Below, one piece after another: positions 54,993-64,000 of a stretch of 64,000 nt of DNA (position 1 is its first letter; every line of letters begins with the position of its first letter). The DNA is from Nothopassalora personata. Taxonomy: Eukaryota > Ascomycota > Dothideomycetes > Mycosphaerellales > Mycosphaerellaceae. A program made the translations under genes and the position numbers. The stretch lies in contig CM066289.1 of assembly GCA_033816765.1 (NCBI GenBank), positions 2,542,001-2,606,000 of the forward strand. Direction: 5' to 3'. The notes beneath the pieces are model-generated. The model had not been told where the DNA came from and made no database searches. It saw nothing but the letters and a program-made list of their open reading frames with translations.

Positions 54993-57470
54993 CTACGTAG
55001 AGACATCGGCGAAGCACCCGTCCTAGTAATACCAATCGGAAATAAGGTTATACACGACCTTAGCGCTACGATAACCGTGTCTTTTATAGCATTCTATAAC
55101 GATCTCCTTCTAAGCCTTATTATCGTTAATTATAAGTTGTAACGGTGCTCCTCGGCGCTTCTAGAAGAATAGCAATTAGTCTCGGATAAAGAAGTTAACG
55201 CTTTTCTTCACTAGCCGCCGGTACTTAGTACGGGTAACACTATTAGGCCGGGTCCTAGTTTCTATAACCTAAGTAAGCTACTAAGAGCCCTTAGAATATT
55301 AGTCCCTAAGATGTCGTGTTCTCTAGATTTTAACTAGATAGGTGTCGATCGGCTCCGGGTACCCGAATAGCTTATTATCAATTATCTAGTCGACTTCGTC
55401 TTCGTTAGCTTCCCTAGGTTCCTAAGGTATAGAGGGCCTACGAGATAGGGCATCTAGGCTAGTATACCTAGCTCCCGTAACGTGCTTTACTTCGAATGTA
55501 AATAGCCTAATCTATACGACCTACCGGGCTATTACCGAGTTCGGCAGGTCCGAAGCCGGCCGGTTAAGCTGCTATATAAGTGTCTTAGCATTAACCTTAA
55601 GGACAAAATTAACGCTAGTAATATATCTCTAGATCTTCTTAAGCCCCTTAAGGACCCTAAGGCATTCCCGCTTACTAGCATTATATCTAGATTCTAACGC
55701 GTTCTAGATTCCACTCTTATACCGTACCGGGTGACGCCGTCGAGTGCTATCTATTAATTCTTAAGAAACGATACATTCCTATCTAGTGCCGCTAGCATTA
55801 ACTAAGATAAAGATAGACCTAGTACTAGGTAAGTAGTAGAGGGTAACTAAGGCTAGAGCCTACATAAGGTATCTAGTAACCTCTTCTTTTAAGAACTGCT
55901 CATTTTCTATCTAGGTGAACTCGGCGTCCTTCTTTAGTAGCTTGTACATTAGTCGAGCAATAATAACGAACTAGGGGATCTATATCCGGAAGTACATACA
56001 TAGCCCTACATAGGTGTGGACCTCCTTAATACAGGTAGGCGTAGGCTAATCTAGGATCTTAGCTATAACCTTTAGGTTAGGATAGCGACTATCCGGGCTA
56101 GTAACGTACCTAACAATCTTAAGCTTTTCGTATAACTATTAGGATTTGCCTCTAGCAACTACCGCACTAGCTCTCTCTAGGTTAGTAAGAACTAGATCTA
56201 GGGAAACGATGTGCTTAACGACCTATTTCCTTAACCTAGGCTCTACTTCGGCACTCCTATAGTCCTCGGTTAGTCCCTTAATACCGATGTTATCGAGAAA
56301 CGGCTTCGCTCGATGCGAGATATAATTAAGTAGAATCTTTGTTACCGCACGTACGAACTAGGTAACTAAATTAGTAGCTCCTTAAGGTAGAGTCGTATTG
56401 CGTACTAGGCTAAGAGGGGTCATGAAGGCTATTAAGTCCCGGTAGGACTCATCTAAAGTAATCTAATTATAACCTAAAAGCAGGTCTATAAGTGAAGCGA
56501 CTCGGTACCCGGCAAAATCCTCTAAGAAGCTATCCGTGTCCGGCGGAATGTTAGTATCGCGTATAGTAACCTTATTTAGGAGCATAGCTAAGTTAATTAA
56601 CCGATATAGCACATCGCTTCTAGAGGTATTAACCTTCTTTACGACTAGGGACTAGCTATTAGAATATGCCCCTTATAAGTATTCTAGGATGTTGTTCTTA
56701 ATCCGGGCTCTAATTATGCGCTTAACAATTGCCCTAAGACTTGGGTGAAACCGGATAGGACGTGCCTACTATAGCCTATAAGGAACCGTATTAATCTTCT
56801 AAGGTGGCATAACGTCGTGCCTAATTTGCCTTATGTGACTGAAATCCTAAGTAAGGACTGCCTCCCGGTTGTAGAGCATCTTATCGAATAAGGCCCTTTC
56901 TATTAGTAATAGCTTAATGCTAACCTTAATTAAGGTAAGTCGTTCTAGAGTAATCCGGCTACCTCGCTTAATACTTAAGAATTTCTTAGTTAAGTACTTC
57001 CTATCGAACGGACCTTGTCCTTTAGGCATCTTAGATTCTAGGTACAGTGCCCTACGCTTCTATTCTATATCTCCCTTAACTCGTGATTCTAGGCGTTCGT
57101 AAACGCTCGCGTCTACTAGCTTCTTCTTGTCCGCCTTACGCTTATATATCGTGAAGACCTACGGTATCCTAATGTTAGCTATATGTTAGCCTACTTATTG
57201 CTTCCGTACCTAAGCATTTAATGTAGATTGCCTTAGGATCTCGGAGGGCCAATCCCCTTAAATTAAATAAACGTTAGTAATAGAATCTCCCTCGAACGCG
57301 CCTATTCCAATTTCTACAACTCGTTCCTTTATTCTAGTAGCCCTAAGCAATCCTAATAAGTGAGCTAAATAGTTACTAGGCGTTAGAGCCTTGCCGGGTT
57401 CCTATAGATGCGTCGTGTCTTCCTATAGATACGTCGTGTCGTAGTCGTATCCGTTTTCCTTACTATAGCT

Positions 57471-57496
57471 ATTTACCGGTCCCGGGACCGGTAAAT
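57471..57496. repeat. Palindrome copy 7 (inside A' pol)
   Basis: Perfect 26-bp form, same place as copy 2 of A. Confidence 0.92.
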
Positions 57497-58449
57497 TAAA
57501 GTCCGAGGTTTCTCCGAGATAGTGCGAGAACCTTACCGATTTTATTAAATCCGGCTTTAGTAAGTTAGTAGGTTAAGCGCCGTAACTTAACCTACCCTTC
57601 TATTTCCCGACGCTTTTAACAGTTCTTAAAGGGTCTTGTACCTGTCCGAGCTAACTAGGGTAGTAAACATAATACTTTCACCTTTACGGCTAGTAATAGT
57701 CCCCTCCTATGAACTATTATCGCAGTTACGGGTAGTGAGCCGCACCTTACGGGCCTACGGACGTCCTAGGATTGTTAGTGAGTTTAGATCCGAGGAGATA
57801 AACATGTCTACTTAGTAGTAAACCCTAAATACCTAAACATCCAAATTGCCTATAACACCTTTAAACTAGGCCCGCCCTCTAGCACCTCGAAAGGTAAGCT
57901 AAGTACTCGACATTACTAGTAACCTAAACCTATAAGCGTTCCTCTAGCCGATAATATTCACCTCGGAACCCTTATTAATTAGGCACCTAATCTAGTTCTT
58001 ATTTATCCTAAACTCCGCTACTACCTAAGGACTAGGGACTATAGTAAAGTTGTTAAGAACACTAGAGAGCCCGATTTTCTTAACGTCCTTATATAGCTTA
58101 GTAGTAGGGACCGCACCTTTAGAGTAAAGCATAGTTAAATATACTCCGACATACTAGGCCTAACTATCTTCGCGGAAGACCTCCTTATTATACTTAGGTT
58201 CATCTTTATAGGTAACTACTTATCTAGTGCGAACCTTAGGGTCCTTTCCTATAAGACGTCGCACTATAGCGAGCTTCTCCTAAAGAGCGGGGGTGTTAGT
58301 AACGCGACCGAAGAGGGCAGCCTCGAACTAGCGACTATATCAAAACTAATCTTAGGCGTTTACATTAGGAAACGTTATCTAGAGGATCTAATTAATCTAG
58401 TAGATAATACCCTCTTCTTTTATAACCGGACTATTACTAGCTAAACTAT

Positions 58450-60480
58450 ATTGTCGGACGTAGTTATTAATCCTTATAGTCTTAGTATTCTACATGCGCT
58501 TCCTTTATGCGAAGGGGGCGTTTACGGGACTAATAGGCATATCCTTAGGCAGTCCTTTATTAGCATCGTTCCCTAATCTATTTACTTAGGCATTATTTCC
58601 CCTTCCTAGGGTTACCCCGGATTTAGCTAATGATTAAGTTTCGCTTATTTAAGCACTAACTTCGTTAATTATTTCAACCTCCTACTAGTTAATCTTAGCT
58701 TACCGGATCTCCTATTCTAATTGTAGGCGAACTTTCTTAGTAGCCTTAGCTCGGGCTCGTAGATCCTAGGCTAAGGACCGGGTCCTTGGGTACGGATTCT
58801 TTAGAATGCCTACGGGTGCCTTCCCTTTCACTTTGTTAGACTGTATAGAATAGGCAGATACCTCGTTAAGCTCGCCTAAGTCGACCGCCTACTCCACTTC
58901 ACTTTCTCCGAATAAGACCTAATATATACTAGTAGCCTTCTCCGTTTAGCTAGACCGTGCGTCCTAAGGGCTATACTCTATTAAATGCCTAAAGTTAGGA
59001 GGGGGCTTAGAATAATTAGGAGGCGTGACCTTTGTTACCCTAGTGTAGTCCCTACCTATCTATTACTTACGTAGTGCGGGAATCTTATACTAGTTGTTAA
59101 ACTCGATCGGTCTATAATGTTCTTTGAGTAGAGGGAGCATATAGAGTAGTTTCGGTTTACTATAGTCCCTCCGAAAGTTGAACTTAGTAGGACGTAGATC
59201 GCCTTCTTTCCCTAGATACTACTAGTTATTCGGGGCGAGGTATACGTAGCCCCGGGATATTAAGGACCTTATCGCCCTATAATTACTAGCCTAGTGCTTT
59301 AAACTGCTACAGTTATAGTAATAGCTATCTATCGCTTTAGACTATTCGCGATTCTGCGATAGAGGACGCTACATTGCGTAAACCTATAGTTTAGCGTCTA
59401 GGTCGTGCCTCTCCGGTTATATAGAGCGTTAATTCTCGCTCGGGTAGAAGGTACCCGCGTCCGCGACGCGACCGCGCTAGTATATACGTATGCTTATTTT
59501 AGCTACCTTCTAGATAAGGTTATTATTAACAATAGTTCTAGAGGTAGCCTTCTTAAGCGTGTTAATCTTAGGCTTAAGACGCGGTATTTGCTTTATGACT
59601 AAGCGGTATAGCTAAGGTAAAGTAAGAGGGAAATCTATATACATAGCTTTCTATCCCTCCTTACTATCTACGATACTAGTAGCTTTATCGAGGATCCTCT
59701 AAAAGTCCCTAAACTTCTTAGGTTACTTTAGGTAAAGCCCGCAAGCCTTGTAGACCGCTTTCGCGACTCCCTCTAGTAATTCCTAAAGGAGGAGGCGACT
59801 CCGGGAGCTGTTATCTAAATCCTTAGGTTCAATTAGCTCACTTAAGGATATAAACAGGCGGATAAATTCCTTTACATCTTATTCTTTAGGCCTCTTACCT
59901 TACTACGCCCTAACAATCTCCTTAAGATATTCCCGACTCCCTAATATCGAGTAGGCGTTAAACCTTAAGAACTCTAAGAAGAACGCCCTCCTAAAACGTA
60001 CCTTATTAGTAAGCTACCTAGGTAGCCTTATAACTACGCGCCGGATAGTAGTTTCGCAATTGCGCTTAAACCTACCCTAGAAATCATCCTTCTTAATAGA
60101 TACCCGAGGCGGATACTAGTCTATTAGGTCGCTAAACCGCTCCTAGAACTTAGTAGTATTAGTGCTATTAAAGAACGGATTCTTAGCACCTCCTAGAGGT
60201 GGAAAGCGAGGGCTAGCGTTTTCTATTACTACTACTAATCGTCTAAAGAGGGCAGTTATAGTATCTATTCTAATTGTGCTGTTCGTTCCTACACCTATAC
60301 CCAATTTAGCGGCGCTAGTTCCGCTTCTCCCTTCTTTACTAGATTTAGGTGTTTCTCCTTCCTCCGATTCCTCTATCTCCTTATAAGGGACAGAATCCCT
60401 ATAGACCCCTTCTACTTTCGTAGGGTTCATAGGTTATTCGTAGCCTCTACCTATGTCGGCAAAGGTACTAAGTTTTTCTA
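58450..60480 (-). pseudogene. Gypsy A' gag
   Basis: Minus-strand gag, uninterrupted by E3 and therefore a cleaner view of this protein than A. A 95-codon open stretch (60,430-60,143) shows the same acidic ESEEGETPKSSKEGRSGTSA linker as A. Zinc-knuckle region near 59,290. RIP stops elsewhere. Confidence 0.62.
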
Positions 60481-60550
60481 GTAATGTAGCCGTATCTATT
60501 GTTACGTAGTGCTTGCTTTAGAATGTGCTAATACTAGTTGTTACTTAATA

Positions 60551-60710
60551 GGACCTTGTAACCGTGATTGTTACTAAATACCTTAGACCTTAAGTGTTTT
60601 CGACCTTAGTCGACCTTAACCGTAAACCTTAACCTTGAACCTTAACCTTAAGTAATAACCTTAACCGTAAACCTTAGACCTTAAACTGTAATTTTAACCT
60701 TATAAACTGG
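60551..60710 (-). repeat. AAGGT-rich tract in the Gypsy A' leader
   Basis: ACCTTA-rich on the plus strand; inverse counterpart of 21,920-22,056. Confidence 0.7.
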
Positions 60711-60768
60711 ATGCTAATACGCCACCGGGTATATACTTAACAACCCCCCTTATTAACTACTAAAATAG

Positions 60769-61137
60769 TAGCTACTAACTACCCTATGTAGGCCTGTCCG
60801 AGTTGTGGTGGTGTAGAGCGGCGCTTATGTAAGCAGAGGTATTTGCCGGTCCCGGGACCGTGAAATAAGGTCACGTGACGAGCAGCGCAGTAGCTAGATA
60901 AAACAAGAGGATTGGTAGACCTAAACCCCTATGCCCTCTACTCGAGAGGTATAAATTGAATTGTTGCCTTAATGCTACGCTTACAATGCTTAGCTACGCA
61001 GTATATATCTTCAACAGCTATACTAGGTCCTGCTAGCTTGCCTAAATGTCTAATCAAACCTAAATGAAATTGGGGCAAGTTAGACCCAAGGGACCCCCTC
61101 TAAACCTAAGGTCAACATAACCTATTAGTCGTCAATA
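60769..61137 (-). repeat. Gypsy A' 5' LTR
   Basis: About 369 bp. It keeps slightly more CpA/TpG sites (GTCCGAGTTGTGGTGGTG) than the other three LTRs of the family. Confidence 0.82.
60841..60866. repeat. Palindrome copy 8 (in A' 5' LTR)
   Basis: ATTTGCC-GGTCCCGGGACC-GTGAAAT; two mismatches, the reverse complement of the copy 1 variant. Confidence 0.9.
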
Positions 61138-62075
61138 GTAGGAAGGTAGTTCTAACTACTATTAAGGTTTATAGTTATAGTATTAGCGATACGACCTTAA
61201 GGGTTAACTATTATATAATCAAAGTCCTAGGTAGCCGCGTTAATCTAAGCCTAGTTTAGTAGGTTAGTAATACTACCTTTAGTAGTTAGAAGCTTCTTAT
61301 AATAGAAGGTAACCTTAAGAGATACTATAGTAAGCTATAAGGTTATATTCCTCTTAGTAATCTTACGCTTACTATCAATAATCTACTTAACTAGTCTAAG
61401 TACCTTAATAAGGGTCTTACGGTTAGAGAGCTTACTAGATATAGGTAGGCCCTTTCTACTATTACTAGGAGAACGCTTATTAGGATCGTTACCGTTACTA
61501 GAGCTAGTTCTACTACTAAAGACATTACTAGCGTTACTAAACTAGTTTATAGGAGTCTACTTAATAATATCTACTATAATACTACTTATAAGTTAGTAAA
61601 TACCCTTAAAATATTATTATATATATAGTGTACCTTACTAAAGCTTCTTAAAAAGCTTTAGGAGTATATATATATAGTAGTTATTAGTATATATAACCGT
61701 ATATAGTAGTCTAGAAGTAGGTAAGAGGGGCGTAAAGTAGTATAAAGTAGAGAGAGTTATTTAGTAAAGAACTAGCTTCTTTTATATATACCTATAAGGT
61801 CTATACGTTACTACCTAGCTATAAGAGCCTTCTTAAGCTAAGAGAACCTTCTCTTTACTTCTAAAAGCGGAAAGATAAGGTCTAAATATATCTAAAAGTA
61901 GATCTATAAAGATCTCTTATATATATAGATCTAATAAGATCGCTGTCCTTAGTATATACTTACTTATAGCTAATCTAGTATCTAAAGCTAGTAAAGGTGT
62001 TCGAGACTAATATAGCAATATAGGTAATATTAAGTTAATTAGACTGCCTTCATAATAGTTAGTCTAAAGGGGGAG
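61138..62075. other. E1 right internal part, unassigned
   Basis: RIP-mutated. On the minus strand 61,620-61,145 one frame has few, Gln/Trp-type stops (NDPNKRSPSNSRKGLPISSK, VTFYYKKLLTTKGSITNLLN), suggesting an old antisense coding piece; 61,620-62,060 is very TA-rich with no frame. RT or RNase H of E1, expected here, is not seen. Confidence 0.4.
62066..62075 (+). other. E1 polypurine tract
   Basis: AAAGGGGGAG directly abuts the right LTR, the usual plus-strand primer site. Confidence 0.7.
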
Positions 62076-62250
62076 TATTATAAATCAGGTAACTAATAGC
62101 TATATTAGTTAGGACTTAGTATATATATACTATATTACACTGTTTATGTAGCTAGATAGTCTTACACCCTGTAGCAATTCATAAGGGTTACTAATCCACC
62201 CTATCGTTTCAATCTAGAAGCTTGTACTCGTCAAATACCTATATACAACA
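62076..62250 (+). repeat. E1 right (3') LTR
   Basis: 175 bp, starts TATTATAAATC (RIP form of TGTTGTGAATC) and ends CAACA. Confidence 0.88.
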
Positions 62251-62255
62251 ATTTC
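62251..62255. repeat. Right target-site duplication of E1 (ATTTC)
   Basis: Repeats 11,166-11,170 exactly. Confidence 0.85.
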
Positions 62256-62560
62256 TCGGCTTTGGCAGAAAGTCCCTAGGTCACTTCAAGGTGGAACTAC
62301 TCGACAAGGCATCTTTTCTATGTAGTCACTGGTCTTAAGGCGCTTTGGCACGAATGATAGGCGAGTCAGAGACTTACCTTCCGGCCACCTGGCACACGTT
62401 CCGAAGACATCATTATAGCCATTGTATTCTGTCCGTGCAGGATCGACATTTCCGCCCTGCAACTCCTGGGCAGAACATGAGGGGGCATCGTTTCGCCTCC
62501 TCCAGACATTTTTCGTCGTGACGAATTCACTGTCCATTGCTCAGGAGATTTCGGAGCCAA
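62256..62560 (-). pseudogene. Possible host exon(s), gene split by E1
   Basis: A minus-strand open frame from ATG 62,560 or 62,537 leads to a perfect donor GTAAGT at 62,377; an acceptor CCTAG ends at 62,276. Splicing (102-bp intron, phase 1) gives an exon that runs into the TSD and, once E1 is removed in silico, stays open into the left flank to about 11,033. The peptide (for example NDVFGTCARWPEG) matches no family I know. The open frame is short and could be chance. Confidence 0.3.
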
Positions 62561-62820
62561 TCATCGCATTGGACTGCTTTCCGACGATGACAACCACCTG
62601 ACATCCGATCCTGCGTCTACGTGGGTAGTCATACCAGAAACCACTCGACAGCTGTGCAAATACAATAAACGCTGGATAGATCAGATGCGAGAACAGCAAT
62701 GTGCCTTAACATTTCATATCGTCGCCGTATCACACCCCTCGAGAGCCATGACCACCGCGTGCCTGGCCTTGACGCTGTTCTTATTGTACAAGATAATACA
62801 AGATATATGTCACACACTCT
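62561..62820. other. Intergenic host sequence
   Basis: Host-like, un-RIPed. Short overlapping frames on both strands without recognisable content. Confidence 0.4.
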
Positions 62821-63795
62821 AGGACCGTTGCCAAAGCCAAAGAGCTGCGCGGCACCCTACGAGCACAACTCCAGCGACAATGCCGCTTTCCTCTCGACAA
62901 CGATACTTCTGCAACCGTGATTCTGCCCGATAACCGCAGATTAGGCTACACTGAATACGGGCAACCAAACGGTGAACCCGTCATCATGCCCCATGGCCTA
63001 TCTGGATCCCGTCTCGACAACGCATGGCACGACGAACACGCGAGGAAGATCGGTGCGAGGATCATTGGCGTGGATCGTCCACGTGTAGGCTGGAGCTCAT
63101 CTCCTGCTGATCGTACGCACCTGAGCTTTGCACAAGATATCGAGAATCTTACCAATTACCTGCAGTTGGACGGATATGCCGTGATCGAGACGTCTGGAGG
63201 CGGACCCTATGTGATAGCCTTGCAGCATATTCGCTAGCGAACAAGCTCAAAGCCATGGCTAATGTATGCGGCATGGGCGAAATCAAAAGGTTCAAGTCGA
63301 CTGGTATGGGCTGGCTAAACTGGCTCGGCTACAGATATATCGTCCGCTGGACGCCTTGGTTCTTTGACTAGCGCGCCTCGAGTCCCATTTGGCCACAAGG
63401 TCGTCTACGTCTTAGTGAAGAGAAGAGGCTCGAGAAACGGATCGATGAGCTTGCAGTTCCCAGCGTCCCGTCCAAGGACTTGGAGGCCTGGAATGCTGCG
63501 GGCGGTGTTGATTTGCTTCGCCTTGTATTGGCACTGGCAGGGACTTCTTCCAGAAGGGTTATGACACTCCGGTGCAGGATGTTACACTTCTTGGAGCGGA
63601 ATGAGAGTTCCGAGTTGAGGACATTCGACTGCATCTGTGGTTTGGAAAGCAGAATAAGAATGTATCTGAATACCATGGTGTCGAGATCACAGAGCGTTTC
63701 CGTGGGGAGGCGAAGTTACATTATGTGGATGAGAAGCATCTGAGTCTACAGGTGAAGTACTTCGACCATGTCTTGGACGCTAAAGTAACGTCCCG
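62821..63795 (+). pseudogene. Alpha/beta hydrolase pseudogene
   Basis: A decayed fold of the alpha/beta hydrolase superfamily. Readable pieces in order: ILPDNRRLGYTEYGQPNGEP, the oxyanion-type HGLSGSR, GARIIGVDRPRVGWSS, the nucleophile elbow TSGGGPYV (preceded by Glu where the family has Gly), then in another frame SLANKLKAMANVCGMG and STGMGWLNWLGYR, and in a third frame DFFQKGYDTPVQDVTLLGAE, EFRVEDIRLHLWFGK and YVDEKHLSLQVKYFDHVLDA with a late His. Breaks: frameshift near 63,225, TAG at 63,370, frameshift near 63,540, TGA at 63,601. No ATG precedes the first piece; 62,917 is GTG. No intron pattern repairs all of these. The mutations are not RIP-like, so ordinary decay is likely. Confidence 0.72.
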
Positions 63796-64000
63796 TGTTC
63801 AAGCAAGCGCAATACTACTGATCTTGAGTACGCAGAGGAGATCTGACCAGCTGCTTGCTTTATTGACCAATCGCAGAAACCCTGTATTACTGGAAACCGC
63901 CTTTTAGCGCCATTGACCACATGAACGCTCTATCACCACTGAGCGTCGCCACAAGCCGAGTGTGGTTGGACAGCTATTATAGCTCTAAGCCCATGTGGTT
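63796..64000. other. No gene supported at the window end
   Basis: Host-like sequence. The small frame at 63,725-63,907 overlaps the pseudogene end and is not convincing. Confidence 0.4.

Larger units (their letters stand above)
51360..57800 (-). pseudogene. Gypsy A' pol, split by element D
   Basis: Minus-strand pol equivalent to A pol: integrase on the left (51,360-52,553 and 54,998-55,200), RNase H and RT to about 56,700 with FLDN at 56,289-56,300, protease further right. Element D interrupts the integrase core. RIP stops throughout. Confidence 0.68.
39889..61137 (-). mobile_element. Gypsy A': second giant Gypsy copy, inverted
   Basis: LTRs at 60,769-61,137 (5') and 39,889-40,256 (3'). Same order as A read on the minus strand: leader, gag, pol, ORF3. 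It carries Gypsy C in ORF3 and Gypsy D in pol; net length about 11.9 kb. Flanks AGTAA and GTAGG do not form a TSD. Together with A it forms a tail-to-tail inverted repeat with arms of more than 11 kb. Confidence 0.82.
11171..62250 (+). mobile_element. E1: outer Ty1/Copia LTR retrotransposon holding all other insertions
   Basis: Two 175-bp direct LTRs (11,171-11,345 and 62,076-62,250), a 5-bp TSD ATTTC, a primer-binding site beginning one base after the left LTR, and a polypurine tract just before the right LTR. Removing the nested elements leaves about 4.97 kb, the normal length of one Copia element. Recognisable coding pieces: gag with zinc knuckle (11,346-12,772) and GAG-pre-integrase plus integrase (20,280-21,487). 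Reverse transcriptase is not recognisable in the remaining pieces (38,842-39,888 and 61,138-62,075). All frames are full of TAG/TAA at former Gln/Trp codons. Orientation plus is set by the PBS, PPT and coding sense. Confidence 0.88.

Noticed and set aside
21485..61142. TAGTA at both outer edges of the A-A' pair as a shared target duplication
   Set aside because: It would require LTR ends inside the conserved TATT start, and TAGTA is extremely common in RIPed DNA.

Overview
The window looks like nuclear DNA of a filamentous ascomycete, most likely a Dothideomycete (inferred, not proven). Genes are compact with 52-85 bp introns carrying GTRNGT-type donors. Gene content is typical of these fungi: an M20 Dug1-type dipeptidase, a CE4 polysaccharide deacetylase and a divergent HGD/DWG kinase. 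A large repeat island shows strong CpA-to-TpA (RIP-type) mutation while CpG is kept.

Left arm (1-11,165) is host DNA. In order it holds: a transcription-factor-like C-terminal fragment (+); a SIMPL/DUF541 protein (+); a three-exon aldehyde dehydrogenase (-); a Tc1/mariner-like relic; a Dug1-like M20 metallodipeptidase (-) sharing a 228-bp divergent promoter with a membrane-anchored polysaccharide deacetylase (+); a broken short-chain dehydrogenase (-); and a protein kinase (+).

The island (11,166-62,255) can be unpacked by hand from paired LTRs and target-site duplications (TSDs). The outer unit is one Copia element (E1), 175-bp LTRs, TSD ATTTC, PPT and PBS present. Inside it sit: Copia E2 (-; 206-bp LTRs, TSD CTTAG), itself hit by a 330-bp solo LTR (TSD GTACT); giant Gypsy copy A (+), carrying Copia E3 (247-bp LTRs, TSD GATTT); and giant Gypsy copy A' (-), carrying chromodomain Gypsy C (198-bp LTRs, TSD TTGTC/TTATC) and a gag-only Gypsy D (341-bp LTRs, TSD CTACG). 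A and A' are tail-to-tail copies of one family with a net length near 11.7-11.9 kb. The family has two unusual traits: a roughly 1,050-codon unknown ORF between pol and the 3' LTR, and a 26-bp palindrome present four times per copy (eight in all) in LTRs, inside pol and at the pol/ORF3 junction.

Right arm (62,251-64,000) is host DNA again: a possible minus-strand exon that may belong to a gene split by E1, and a decayed alpha/beta hydrolase pseudogene.

Functionally the host genes are independent housekeeping or accessory genes, not a cluster. The island is a graveyard of nested retroelements; stops in its frames are mainly TAG/TAA at former Gln/Trp codons, so no element appears able to make its proteins.
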